NCBI RefSeq assembly: GCF_000718165.1
Contig: NZ_JOEY01000025.1
Coordinates: 62,001-126,000 of the forward strand
Source: Streptomyces fulvoviolaceus
Lineage (GTDB): Bacteria > Actinomycetota > Actinomycetes > Streptomycetales > Streptomycetaceae
DNA: 64,000 nt
Direction of reading: 5' to 3'
Made by a program: the position numbers and the translations under genes. A model generated the notes under the pieces. It searched no databases. It saw only the letters and a program-made list of their open reading frames with translations, and had not been told where the DNA came from. This document shows positions 8,596 to 16,562 of the stretch, one piece after another; position 1 is the first letter of the stretch; every line of letters begins with the position of its first letter.

Positions 8596-8632
8596 ACCGC
8601 ACCTGCTTCCTGTCGCAGCCACCCGAACAGCT

Positions 8633-8681
8633 GACACCGGTTGAAGTAGTGTCACCATGCGACACCACTTCAACCGGTGTC
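8633..8681. promoter_or_regulatory. long inverted repeat between the oxidoreductase and CGNR genes
   Basis: Arms of 21 bp (8633-8653 and 8661-8681) with one mismatch and a 7-bp centre. The outer 15 bp of each arm match perfectly, beginning GACACCGGTTGAAGT. GACACC/GGTGTC half-sites recur across the region. This is a strong candidate operator for the neighbouring regulator. Confidence 0.8.
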
Positions 8682-8716
8682 AAGAGGTGGATGCGGCAGA
8701 CAACACCTCCTGAACG

Positions 8717-8742
8717 GGTGTCGAGGCGGTACGCTCGACACC
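8717..8742. promoter_or_regulatory. second GGTGTC-type inverted repeat abutting the CGNR start
   Basis: Arms GGTGTCGAG (8717-8725) and CTCGACACC (8734-8742) are separated by 8 bp and end immediately before the ATG at 8743. The half-site matches that of the larger repeat upstream, which fits autoregulation. Confidence 0.65.
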
Positions 8743-9327
8743 ATGACCAGTGCCTCCGCCCCCGCCGACCCGATGGCCTTCCCCTCTGTCGGCGGCCGCC
8801 CGTGTCTGGACTTCGTGGCCACGCTCGGCAAGCGGCATGCCACTCCCCTGGAGCGGATCCCCGACACCGCGGCCCTGGCGCGCTGGCTCACGGAGGCGGA
8901 GCTGGTCGCGGGCGAGGGGCCGGTGCGGGTCACCGCCCGGGAGCTGGCGGACGCCCGCCTCCTGCGCGAGGCCGTCCACCGTCTCGTCCACGCGGCGATG
9001 GCCGGGCGGGAACCGGAACCGGCCGATGTGGAGCAGGTCAACGCGGCGGCCGCCCAGCCGGATCTCGCACCCCAGCTGGGGCCGGTGCGCTGGACGGCAC
9101 GGCATCCGGCCCGCGCCGCCCTGGCGACGGTGGCCCGGGATGCCGTCCTGCTGGTGAGCGGTCCGCTGCTGGGGCGGGTCAAGGAGTGCGAGAACCCGGG
9201 CTGTTCGCTGCTGTTCCTGGACGACTCCCAGGCCCGCCGCCGCCGTTGGTGCTCGATGGACCGCTGCGGCAACCTCGCGAAGATCGCCGGTTACCGATCG
9301 CGCAGCCGGGCCGCCTCCACCCGGTGA
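8743..9327 (+). CDS. ABATE / CGNR zinc-finger family putative regulator
   Basis: A 194-residue protein with the two parts of the CGNR family. The ABATE-type N-terminal domain has FPSVGGRPCLDFVATLG near residues 14-30. The C-terminal zinc finger reads CENPGC, then FLDDSQARRRRWCSMDRCGN near residues 148-180, with four Cys and the CGN signature. Members are stress-linked putative transcription factors of actinobacteria. It lies divergent to the oxidoreductase across two palindromes with the same half-site, so autoregulation and control of the oxidoreductase are likely. The last 37 bp overlap the convergent esterase-like gene. Confidence 0.85.
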   Translation: MTSASAPADPMAFPSVGGRPCLDFVATLGKRHATPLERIPDTAALARWLTEAELVAGEGPVRVTARELADARLLREAVHRLVHAAMAGREPEPADVEQVNAAAAQPDLAPQLGPVRWTARHPARAALATVARDAVLLVSGPLLGRVKECENPGCSLLFLDDSQARRRRWCSMDRCGNLAKIAGYRSRSRAASTR

Positions 9328-10625
9328 AGGTGGACCAGGATGTCGTAACTACGGGCGAGCGCGGTGTCGTTCGGGCCGTCCGGGTAGGCCGTTCCGATGC
9401 TGCGCGTCGGCCGTGCCTGGCGCAGCCACTCGTGCGCCGGTGATCCGACGGACCGCAGGTCGAGTACGTAGTCACGGAGGCGCACCCTGTCGAGGGTCCG
9501 CTCGTTGCTGCCCGGCCCCGCCGGTCCCGGCGTCCAGCGACGGATGACGTCGTCGTCCTGGCCGGTGGCGTTGAACGAGCCGTGGTCGAAGGTCAGCCCC
9601 ACGCTCACATAGTCCGTGCCGAGGCTGTCGCGCAGGAACGCGCCCTGCACCTTCGGGTAGTGGGCGGGGTCGTCCGGCACGTATCCCACATGGTTGTTGT
9701 GCGCCGACAGCAGCACCTTGGTGCCGGTGTGCCGCTGCCACCACACCACGTTGGCGGCCATCATCTCGTCGCGGTAGCGCATCGCCGCGCCGAGCTGGGC
9801 CGGGTCCTCGAAGTCGAAGGCGTACTGCCGGGCGGTCCGGTCGATCGCGGAAGCGTCCCGCAGGGCCCAGTCGTACGCCTCCCGGTCCGGGCCCGGCGCC
9901 TGCCGCCTCAGCAACTCCAGCGCCTCGCCCGTGCGGTCGGCCATCTCCTTGCGTTCGGCGTACGGCGTGTTCAGGTAGCGCTCGATGTACGGCCCGGTGG
10001 CCACGGTGGGCCGCAGCCCGCGGTAGAGCCCGGCGATGCGGGCACTCAGCTCGGGGTGGGCGCCGGCCACGTAGTCCTTGACGGCGTCGTACAGTTCGGG
10101 CCCGGTCCAGGCGATGTCGTCGCCCATGAAGCGGACCGGGTCGGCGGGGTGGTGGACGTTGTAGGCCCGCATCCACTCGATGAGCCGCAGGTATTCGGTG
10201 TTGTTCCACCACAGGTAGTCGCGCTGGAACTCCTCGCGGAAGATACGCCGTGGTTCACCCTTGCCGTACAGCACGTAGTCGTTGAGCCGCAGGCCGGTGC
10301 TCCAGGGAGCCTCCAGGGCGAAGGTGCGGAAGCCCTTCTCCTCCACGAGGTGGCGGAAGACTCGGTCCTTGAGGGCGAAGAAGTCGTGGGAGCTGTGGGT
10401 GGCCTCGCCGAGGCCGACCACTTCGGCGCCGCCGATCATCCGGTCGAGGGCGCGCAGATCGCGGGTGTCGCCGCCGGGTTCGACGGTCCGCAGGGGGTGG
10501 GCGGCGCGGTCGAGGGCGGTGCCGACCGTGGGCGTCGGCGTCCCTGCGGCCGCGGTGCCGGTCATCACTGTGGTGCCGAGGGTGATGAGCAAGGTCAGGA
10601 TCGATCCGGTCCGTTGCCATGTCAT
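9291..10625 (-). CDS. secreted erythromycin esterase family protein
   Basis: A 444-residue protein with an N-terminal signal peptide (a hydrophobic stretch after MTWQRTG, with an AAAG-like cleavage region around residue 27) followed by an erythromycin-esterase-like fold. Visible family motifs are GLGEATHSSHDFF near residues 82-94 (conserved Glu and His), FALEAPW, YLWWNNTEYLRLIEWMRAYN and HNNHVGYVP. Relatives hydrolyse macrolide lactones, but many members have unknown substrates and I cannot assign one. The ATG at 10625 gives a normal signal sequence, and an upstream ATG would disrupt it. The gene overlaps the CGNR gene tail to tail. Confidence 0.85.
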   Translation of the reverse strand: MTWQRTGSILTLLITLGTTVMTGTAAAGTPTPTVGTALDRAAHPLRTVEPGGDTRDLRALDRMIGGAEVVGLGEATHSSHDFFALKDRVFRHLVEEKGFRTFALEAPWSTGLRLNDYVLYGKGEPRRIFREEFQRDYLWWNNTEYLRLIEWMRAYNVHHPADPVRFMGDDIAWTGPELYDAVKDYVAGAHPELSARIAGLYRGLRPTVATGPYIERYLNTPYAERKEMADRTGEALELLRRQAPGPDREAYDWALRDASAIDRTARQYAFDFEDPAQLGAAMRYRDEMMAANVVWWQRHTGTKVLLSAHNNHVGYVPDDPAHYPKVQGAFLRDSLGTDYVSVGLTFDHGSFNATGQDDDVIRRWTPGPAGPGSNERTLDRVRLRDYVLDLRSVGSPAHEWLRQARPTRSIGTAYPDGPNDTALARSYDILVHLHRVEAARLRDR

Positions 10626-10747
10626 TCGTCCAGGCTTTCGTCCCGGACCGGCGCCGACCATCCGGCGGTCCACCGTGTCGGGGTGCGGACAGCCACGGGT
10701 CGGCGACGGGGGTTTTCCTCATGGGTCACCGGTGCGGTCGGCGCGGA

Positions 10748-11341
10748 TCAGGACGCGGGCGGCGTCCAGCCCGGGTCGCGGCCGAGGAAGGCGAGCAGCG
10801 CCTCGGCGCTGTCGTAGGCCTGCGGTGTCTCCCGTGCCGGGGCGAACACCCGGTAGGCGTCCCGGAGATGGTCGACGAGCTGTTCCGCCGCCGGCCAGAT
10901 TCCCTCGGCGACGTCCTTGGGCAGCGGCCGGTCCTGGCCCGTCGCGACCGCGATGTCCCAGCCGTGCACGGCCGCGTCCATGGCGGCGGCCGCCGCGGCG
11001 ATCGGCAGCGGCAGGGAGCCCAGCGGGGTCGGCACCTGGTCGGCGTCGGCGGGCAGCCCGTCGTATGCGGCCGCCACCGCGCGCAGCACCTCGTCGAGCT
11101 TCGCCGAGGGGTCCCCGTCGAGGACGTCGGCGGGCTGGAAGGGGTCGGAGTCGGGGCGGCCGCCGGTGATCGCGAGGCCGTATCCCTGTTGGTCGATGCG
11201 CGCGTGGTTGAGGACCTGCCGGGCCGTCCACTCGCTGCACGGCGTCGGCGCTCCCCACGCCGCCTCCGGAACCGCGGCCACCGCTTCCCGTAGATAGCCA
11301 TGCGCACGCGTGAGAACCTTGGTACCTCGGGTGTCCGCCAT
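10748..11341 (-). CDS. TIGR03086-type DinB-like metal-binding protein
   Basis: A 197-residue protein of the mycothiol-dependent maleylpyruvate isomerase / TIGR03086 group. Expected motifs are PTPCSEWTARQVLNHA near residues 33-48, and AAMDAAVHGWDIAVATGQ near residues 120-138 with the second His. The His residues of these helices bind a divalent metal in the DinB fold. Actinobacteria carry many paralogues, most without a known substrate. The ATG at 11341 is preceded by a purine-rich AGAGCAG. It is transcribed toward the esterase-like gene with a 122-bp gap and no obvious terminator. Confidence 0.82.
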   Translation of the reverse strand: MADTRGTKVLTRAHGYLREAVAAVPEAAWGAPTPCSEWTARQVLNHARIDQQGYGLAITGGRPDSDPFQPADVLDGDPSAKLDEVLRAVAAAYDGLPADADQVPTPLGSLPLPIAAAAAAMDAAVHGWDIAVATGQDRPLPKDVAEGIWPAAEQLVDHLRDAYRVFAPARETPQAYDSAEALLAFLGRDPGWTPPAS

Positions 11342-11449
11342 CACTGCTCTCCCCTCTTGCCGTCGACCGGCCGTTGCCAACAATCTAGGCACCGTTGCGG
11401 ACAGTTACGGTCCGCGACCAGCACTTCTGTGGAGGGGAACAGTCTGAGG

Positions 11450-12685
11450 ATGCGAGATGTACGTGAGTGGACGGCGTCCCTGGTGCGCTACGTGAAACGG
11501 CGCCGGGACCCCGCGGTCGTGCAGACGCTGCGGTCGGCCGTCGCGGCGACGATCGCGTACGTCGTCGCGCTGCGTCTCAGTCCCGAGGCGGCGCCGCTCA
11601 CCGCACCGCTGACCGCGCTGCTGGTCGTGCAGGTCACCCTCTACTCCACGCTCACCACCGGCGTACGCCGGGTGAACTCGGTGGTGGCCGGGGTGCTCCT
11701 CGCCATCGGCTTCAGCCTGCTGGTGGGGCTGACCTGGTGGAGTCTCGCACTGCTGATCGTGGCCTCGCTGGTCGTCGGCCGTCTGGTGAAGGTCGAGGAG
11801 TTCGTGCCCGAGGTGGCGATCAGCGCGATGCTGGTGCTCGGGGTGACGGCCGTCGGGGACACGGCCTGGGCGCGGGTGGTGGAGACCCTGATCGGCGCGG
11901 TCGTCGGGCTGGGCTGCAATCTGCTCCTGGCTCCGCCGGTGTGGGTGGACGAGGCGGGCGAGTCGATCGAGGGACTGGCCCGTGGGCAGCGACAGTTGAT
12001 GCTGCGGATGGGTGAGGAGGCCGCGGGCCGTACGCCCGTCGAGCACGCGACCGCCCGGCTGCACGAGGCGCGCCGGCTCGACCACGACATCGTCGAGGTC
12101 GACGCCGCCCTGCAGCAGGCGGAGGACAGCCTGCGGTTCAATCCCCGTGTGAAGGAGGGGCTGCTGCACCGGGTAGTGCTGCGCACCGGGCTGGACACGC
12201 TGGAGATCTGCACGGTCGTCCTGCGAGTGCTCGCCCGCACCCTCACCGACCTCGCGAAGGAACGCGATCCCGATCCGCTGTTCGCGCCGCAGACCGGTGC
12301 CGCCGTTGAGCAGCTGCTGTCCGAGATCGCCGACGCCGTGGTCAGTTTCGCGGTGCTGGTCACCACCGACGTCAGTGTCAGCGCCGAGTCGGCGGAGGCG
12401 CGGCTCGCCTCCCAGTTGCGCCAGGCCGCCGCGACCCGCGACAAGCTGGCCCAGCTGCTCCTGGAGGAGATCCAGCGCGACGCCCGCCAGTGGCAGCTGC
12501 ACGGCGCCGTCCTCACCGAGGTCAACCGCATCCTCGACGAGCTGGACACCGAGCACCGCTCGCGCCGTCTGCTGGAGGAGCTCGACCGGACCGCCCGCGA
12601 GCAGCGTGAGCGCATGCCGCACCTCACCCGGCTGAAGGAGCGGCTGAGGCGGAACCGCCGCACGGCCGCCGTTCGTTCCAAGTGA
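11450..12685 (+). CDS. FUSC / aromatic acid exporter family membrane protein
   Basis: A 411-residue integral membrane protein. The N-terminal third holds about four to six hydrophobic helices (AATIAYVVALRL, LLVVQVTLYSTL, SVVAGVLLAIGFSLLVGL, LALLIVASLVVGRLV, IGAVVGLGCNLLL). The rest is a long, charged, probably coiled-coil cytoplasmic region. This layout fits FUSC-family proteins linked to aromatic acid or fusaric acid efflux; the substrate is unknown here. The ATG at 11450 is preceded by GGAGGGG and follows the divergent DinB-like gene. The stop codon lies inside an 8-bp tandem repeat. Confidence 0.82.
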   Translation: MRDVREWTASLVRYVKRRRDPAVVQTLRSAVAATIAYVVALRLSPEAAPLTAPLTALLVVQVTLYSTLTTGVRRVNSVVAGVLLAIGFSLLVGLTWWSLALLIVASLVVGRLVKVEEFVPEVAISAMLVLGVTAVGDTAWARVVETLIGAVVGLGCNLLLAPPVWVDEAGESIEGLARGQRQLMLRMGEEAAGRTPVEHATARLHEARRLDHDIVEVDAALQQAEDSLRFNPRVKEGLLHRVVLRTGLDTLEICTVVLRVLARTLTDLAKERDPDPLFAPQTGAAVEQLLSEIADAVVSFAVLVTTDVSVSAESAEARLASQLRQAAATRDKLAQLLLEEIQRDARQWQLHGAVLTEVNRILDELDTEHRSRRLLEELDRTAREQRERMPHLTRLKERLRRNRRTAAVRSK

Positions 12686-12708
12686 CGTAGTGACGTAGTG
12701 ACGTAGTC
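12681..12708. repeat. 8-bp tandem repeat spanning the FUSC stop codon
   Basis: The unit AGTGACGT occurs three times in a row from 12681, with a partial fourth ending in AGTC. The first copy supplies the TGA stop of the FUSC gene. Copy-number change would leave the protein unaltered but would move the next gene relative to it. Confidence 0.85.
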
Positions 12709-12732
12709 ACACCGATCGAAGGGGGCGGGCCG

Positions 12733-13737
12733 ATGACCGGCACCGGCGTGCGGATCGACGGGAACACTCTGCGGCTGCCGGGCGGTGTGGCGGTGCGGTT
12801 CGTGCGCACCCTGCGCCTGCCCGAGACGGGCACCCATCCGCTGCCGCCGGGCCTCGGCGAGTTCCCGGTCCGCCGGGTCTCGGACTACCCGGACACGGTC
12901 CCGGAGCCGTGGCGGGCGCGGGGCGGCGTGATGCTGCCGGTGTATCTGCGCGAGGCGATGTGGCTCAGCTTCGGGGGCACGCGGGAGCCGGCTGCGTTGC
13001 AGGTCGGGGTGGGCAAGGTGTGCGCGGTCTCGGGCCGGCCGTGGAGCGACCGACTGTCCCGGGATCCGCAGAACTACCTCGTGCTGCCGCGTCAGCCCTG
13101 GCTGGACGGCATCAACTCCGGGAAGGGGACCGTCCGCCAGTTCGTGGCGGTGCCCCTCGGACTGGGCGCGACCGTCGAGGGCCAGGTCACGGGCGAGGAG
13201 GTCTGGGGCGGCGTACAGCTGCAGTCCTTCCCGCTGGTCGAGGAGCGGCTGGCGCAGTGGCGTGAGCTGGAGCGGAGGGCGGCAACCAGGTCGAGGGCGG
13301 CCTACGGGGCAGCGCTGCCCATGGCGGCGGCCGCGGCAGGGCCGCCCCGCGCCCCTGCGGCCATGGGTCTCGGCGTCGGCGGTTCGATGCGCCAGGAGGT
13401 GTACCGGGACGACCGGCCCCTGTCGGACTGGTGCGACACGGCCGCCGGCCGGGTGTTCGTGCACCTGGTGACGCCTCCCGAGTGGCGCCGCATCACCGGC
13501 GAGGCTCCCCCTCCGTCGCCGGTGGACCGCGCGGCGTACACCAAGGCGGGCCTTCCCTGGTACGACTACTACGACCAGGACGCGACCGACCTCGCCCCCA
13601 CGGACACGCTCGATGCCGTGAAACCGGTCGGTGACTGGCTCGGCGACGACCACGAACCCTGGCAGGAGCCCGCGCCGTACCAGGTCAAACCACTGGGGGA
13701 CGCGCCGGGCAAGCCCGTCGAGGACGGCGACTGGTAG
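12733..13737 (+). CDS. conserved hypothetical protein
   Basis: I do not assign this 334-residue protein to a named family. It has no signal peptide or membrane segment. Residues 1-190 look globular (VMLPVYLREAMWLSFGG, then KVCAVSGRPW and DPQNYLVLPRQPWLDGIN). An Ala/Pro-rich linker occupies about 195-218, and the C-terminal part is acidic and rich in Asp, Trp and Tyr (GLPWYDYYDQD). It begins 47 bp after the FUSC gene, with GAAGGGGGCGG just upstream of the ATG, so co-transcription is likely. The pattern recurs in actinobacteria as an integral-membrane-associated hypothetical; that memory is weak. Confidence 0.75.
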   Translation: MTGTGVRIDGNTLRLPGGVAVRFVRTLRLPETGTHPLPPGLGEFPVRRVSDYPDTVPEPWRARGGVMLPVYLREAMWLSFGGTREPAALQVGVGKVCAVSGRPWSDRLSRDPQNYLVLPRQPWLDGINSGKGTVRQFVAVPLGLGATVEGQVTGEEVWGGVQLQSFPLVEERLAQWRELERRAATRSRAAYGAALPMAAAAAGPPRAPAAMGLGVGGSMRQEVYRDDRPLSDWCDTAAGRVFVHLVTPPEWRRITGEAPPPSPVDRAAYTKAGLPWYDYYDQDATDLAPTDTLDAVKPVGDWLGDDHEPWQEPAPYQVKPLGDAPGKPVEDGDW

Positions 13738-13828
13738 CCACGGACCGGCCCTGTGTTTGCACGCGACGGGTGATCCGCGCGAGGGTGGCTGTTCACGACC
13801 GAGGCGAACGATCACCCGAGGTGCAGGT

Positions 13829-15058
13829 ATGGGCAGTGGGGCACGAGTGGCGAACGGCGACTGGAGCAGGCGTCGTCTCGTCGGCGCCCTCACCTCGGCC
13901 GCCGCGGTACCGGTGCTTCCGGCCTGCGCGTCGTCCGAGCCCGGACGGTCCACGGCGGGCTCCGAGGAGTCCTCGCCCGCGTCGCGGAGTCCGGCTCCGG
14001 CGGAAACCCCCTCCGCCGAACAGCAGACCGGACCACGCCCCCTCTACCTCGGCACCTACACCTCGGTCGAGGGCGGCGGCACGGGCATCGGGCTCGCCAC
14101 CTACGACGCCGGGACCGGCCGTATCACCGACGCCGGAACCCTCACCGGCGTCGCCAATCCCTCGTATCTCGCCGTGCACCCGGACGGCGACACGCTGTAC
14201 GCGGTCGACGAGCGCGACGACGGTGCCGTGACCGCCGTACGCCTGGCCGACCGCAAGATCCTGGGGAGCCGGAGCACCGGCGGGGCGGGGCCGTGCCATC
14301 TGTCGGTGCATCCGGGCGGGCGGTGGCTGCTCAGCGCGAACTACGCCTCCGGCAGTGTCGCCGTGCACCCGATCGACGCCACCGGGGCGCTCGGCGAGCG
14401 GAGGGAGTCGGTCACGCACACCAGTCCCGAGCCGGGGCCGGGCCAGGAGGGTCCGCACGCCCACCAGTTCGTCACCAGCCCCGACGGCGGCCATGTGCTC
14501 GCCGTCGACCTGGGCACGGACACCGTGTACACCTACCGCCTCAACGAGCGGACCGGCGCGCTGACGGAGGTCTCGCAGGCGCACACCCGGCCGGGTGCCG
14601 GACCGCGCCACCTCACCTTCCATCCCGGGGGCCGGTACGCCTATCTGGCCAACGAGGTCGACAACACGGTCGCCGTCTGTGCCTACGACCGGAAGACCGG
14701 CCGTCTGAGCGTCGGCGAGGCACAGTCGACGGGAACGGGGTCGGGCACGAGCTACCCGGCACAGCTCCTGGTCACCTCGAACGGCGCGTACGCCTATCTC
14801 GCCAACCGGGGCCACAACAGCCTCACCCGCTACGCGGTGGAGGCGGACGGCGCCCGGCTCAGGCTCCTCGACACGGTGCCGGTGTCCGGTGACTTCCCGC
14901 GGCAGATCGCCTTCTCGCCGGACGGGGCGCTGTTGTTCGCGGCGAACCAGAAGTCGAGCACCGTGAGCGTGTTCCGGGTGAACACGCGCAGCGGTGAACT
15001 GCGGCTCGCAGGCTCGCCGTTCGCGTCACCCGTCGCCGTCTGTGCGCTGCCGCTGTAG
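13829..15058 (+). CDS. secreted lactonase family (6-phosphogluconolactonase-like) beta-propeller lipoprotein
   Basis: A 409-residue protein with a Tat-like SRRRLVGA near residues 13-20, a hydrophobic stretch and a lipobox LPAC at about residue 34, so it is probably an exported lipoprotein. A low-complexity Ser/Pro/Glu linker follows. The rest is a seven-bladed propeller of the YbhE/Pgl lactonase family, shown by repeated blocks such as YLAVHPDGDTLYAV, HLSVHPGGRWLLSANY, HLTFHPGGRYAYLANE and IAFSPDGALLFAAN. Because it is outside the cell, a role on extracellular sugar lactones is more likely than one in the pentose phosphate pathway. A GTG at 13847 is an alternative start. Confidence 0.87.
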   Translation: MGSGARVANGDWSRRRLVGALTSAAAVPVLPACASSEPGRSTAGSEESSPASRSPAPAETPSAEQQTGPRPLYLGTYTSVEGGGTGIGLATYDAGTGRITDAGTLTGVANPSYLAVHPDGDTLYAVDERDDGAVTAVRLADRKILGSRSTGGAGPCHLSVHPGGRWLLSANYASGSVAVHPIDATGALGERRESVTHTSPEPGPGQEGPHAHQFVTSPDGGHVLAVDLGTDTVYTYRLNERTGALTEVSQAHTRPGAGPRHLTFHPGGRYAYLANEVDNTVAVCAYDRKTGRLSVGEAQSTGTGSGTSYPAQLLVTSNGAYAYLANRGHNSLTRYAVEADGARLRLLDTVPVSGDFPRQIAFSPDGALLFAANQKSSTVSVFRVNTRSGELRLAGSPFASPVAVCALPL

Positions 15059-15751
15059 AGCCCGCGGGCAGGACGCGGCACTCGCCTGCGTGAGCAGGAC
15101 GTGCATGCGCTCGGTCAGCCGCGCGACGTCGTCGGCAGGCGCGTGGAAGGGCAGTCGTACGTCGCCTTGAGCGCGGGCGCGCTCGATGCGCAGCGTCAGT
15201 CCGTGCCGGTCGACGGCGAGGGGCTGGACGCGGACCGCGCCGTGCAGGCTCTCGGAGTCGACGAGCCGGGTGAGCCGCTCGACCGCGTCGGGGTGGCAGT
15301 CGGCGAGGTGGGTGAGCAGCCGGGCCTCGGCGGTGGACAGCGGGTCGGGCTCGGCGGCGGCGAAATCGTCGAGGTCGACGACGACCGCGCCAGAGGGCTC
15401 GCGCAGCACCACGCGCGTGGCCTGGAACGCCAGGTGACCGTCCTCGGGAACGAACCAACCGGCGATCCACAGCCGGGCCCGGATACGGTTGCGCACGGGA
15501 ACGGGCGCCACATCGGCGAACTCCAGGACGGCGGACGGCTCTCCCCGGGGCGCACAGATCGCGGCCGCGATCAGCGTGCTGTCCTCGGGCACGTTCACCA
15601 GCACCCGCCCGTCCTCGGCCACGGAGTGCGCGCCGACGAACTCCTCCCGGCCGCCCTCCGCGGTCACCGCGCAGGACCACGACGCGGCGAGCACCGACCG
15701 GGCCCGCTCCGCAGCGGAAGGCGCGGCCGTCCAGGTTTGGCTGTCACCCAT
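15026..15751 (-). CDS. DUF2470 protein under iron control
   Basis: A 241-residue protein with a DUF2470 domain toward the C-terminus (about residues 145-225, including LTHLADCHPDAVERLTRLVD with the His-Pro-Asp signature) after a PNPOx-like split-barrel-type N-terminal half. DUF2470 is found in HugZ-like heme-handling proteins, so a heme or iron role is likely. The start at 15751 has a strong AAGGAGGT about 7 nt upstream, directly followed by a near-perfect iron box. The 3-prime end overlaps the lactonase gene by 33 bp, tail to tail. Confidence 0.82.
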   Translation of the reverse strand: MGDSQTWTAAPSAAERARSVLAASWSCAVTAEGGREEFVGAHSVAEDGRVLVNVPEDSTLIAAAICAPRGEPSAVLEFADVAPVPVRNRIRARLWIAGWFVPEDGHLAFQATRVVLREPSGAVVVDLDDFAAAEPDPLSTAEARLLTHLADCHPDAVERLTRLVDSESLHGAVRVQPLAVDRHGLTLRIERARAQGDVRLPFHAPADDVARLTERMHVLLTQASAASCPRALQRQRTDGDG

Positions 15752-15763
15752 CCCAATACCTCC

Positions 15764-15782
15764 TTAGGTAAGCCTTGCCTAA
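15764..15782. promoter_or_regulatory. iron box (DmdR/IdeR-type operator)
   Basis: TTAGGTAAGCCTTGCCTAA is a 19-bp near-perfect dyad with one mismatch between arms. It matches the actinobacterial iron-box pattern TTAGG...CCTAA and sits 13-31 bp upstream of the DUF2470 start, next to its ribosome binding site. Confidence 0.88.
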
Positions 15783-15846
15783 CCTATCGAAGATCGGGGC
15801 CGAAGCCAACCATGGGGTGATCAAAGAATGTCCCGGAGCGCTCGCG

Positions 15847-16455
15847 TCAGGGCGCGATGACACCGAGCAGCGCCCGGGCGCACAGGTCGCGCACCTGCTC
15901 CCGGGAGAGGTCCGCACCGCGCAGCCACTCCAGGCAGACCGCGGTGGTGAAGGCCAGCCAGCCGCGTACGGCCAGCCGGAGGTCGGGCCGCTCCTGGGCC
16001 TGCGGACCGAATTCGGGGTCGGCGTCGAGCGCCGCGAGAATCTGCCGCTCCTGCGCGGCCAGCGCCCGCTGGTAGACCTTGCGCACGGCCTGGTCCCCCG
16101 CCGCGTCGGCGCGGTGGAACGCGCGATAGCCGTGCGCGTGGGCCCGGACGTACTCCAGGTAGGTGTCGAGGCCGGCGGTGAGCTGTTCGCGCACGGGAAT
16201 GCCGGGCACCGCCGCGGTCAGACGCAGCATCCGCTCGCTCTCGCACTCGACGACCGCCGCGAAGAAGTCCCGCTTGGTGGGGAAGTAGTGGTAGAGCAGC
16301 CCGCGTGAGACCCCGGCGATCTCGGCGACCTGCTCGATCCACACCTCGTCGTAGGGGCTCTCCGAGAACAGCCGCGCGCCCACCGACAGGAGCTGCTCCC
16401 TGCGCTCCTCGGTGCTGAGCCTGCGACGCGCGCGCTCGCCCTGCTTCCCGGCCAT
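15847..16455 (-). CDS. TetR family regulator of the adjacent P450
   Basis: A 202-residue TetR/AcrR-type protein. The N-terminal helix-turn-helix covers about residues 14-62, with IEQVAEIAGVSRGLLYHYFPTKRDFFAAV as the recognition region. The C-terminal ligand domain is unassigned. It is divergent from the P450 gene across 107 bp that contain TTGA/TCAA inverted half-sites, which is the usual arrangement for a TetR repressor controlling its divergent neighbour. The effector may be a P450 substrate such as a fatty acid, by inference. Confidence 0.85.
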   Translation of the reverse strand: MAGKQGERARRRLSTEERREQLLSVGARLFSESPYDEVWIEQVAEIAGVSRGLLYHYFPTKRDFFAAVVECESERMLRLTAAVPGIPVREQLTAGLDTYLEYVRAHAHGYRAFHRADAAGDQAVRKVYQRALAAQERQILAALDADPEFGPQAQERPDLRLAVRGWLAFTTAVCLEWLRGADLSREQVRDLCARALLGVIAP

Positions 16456-16562
16456 GCCCGCACTTTACTTGACGTCGATTCAACAACGGGACCAGACTGA
16501 ACCGCGCTATTGAACCCACGTACAACGCGCTCAACTGCCGCTGCATCAAGGGAGATCGCGTC

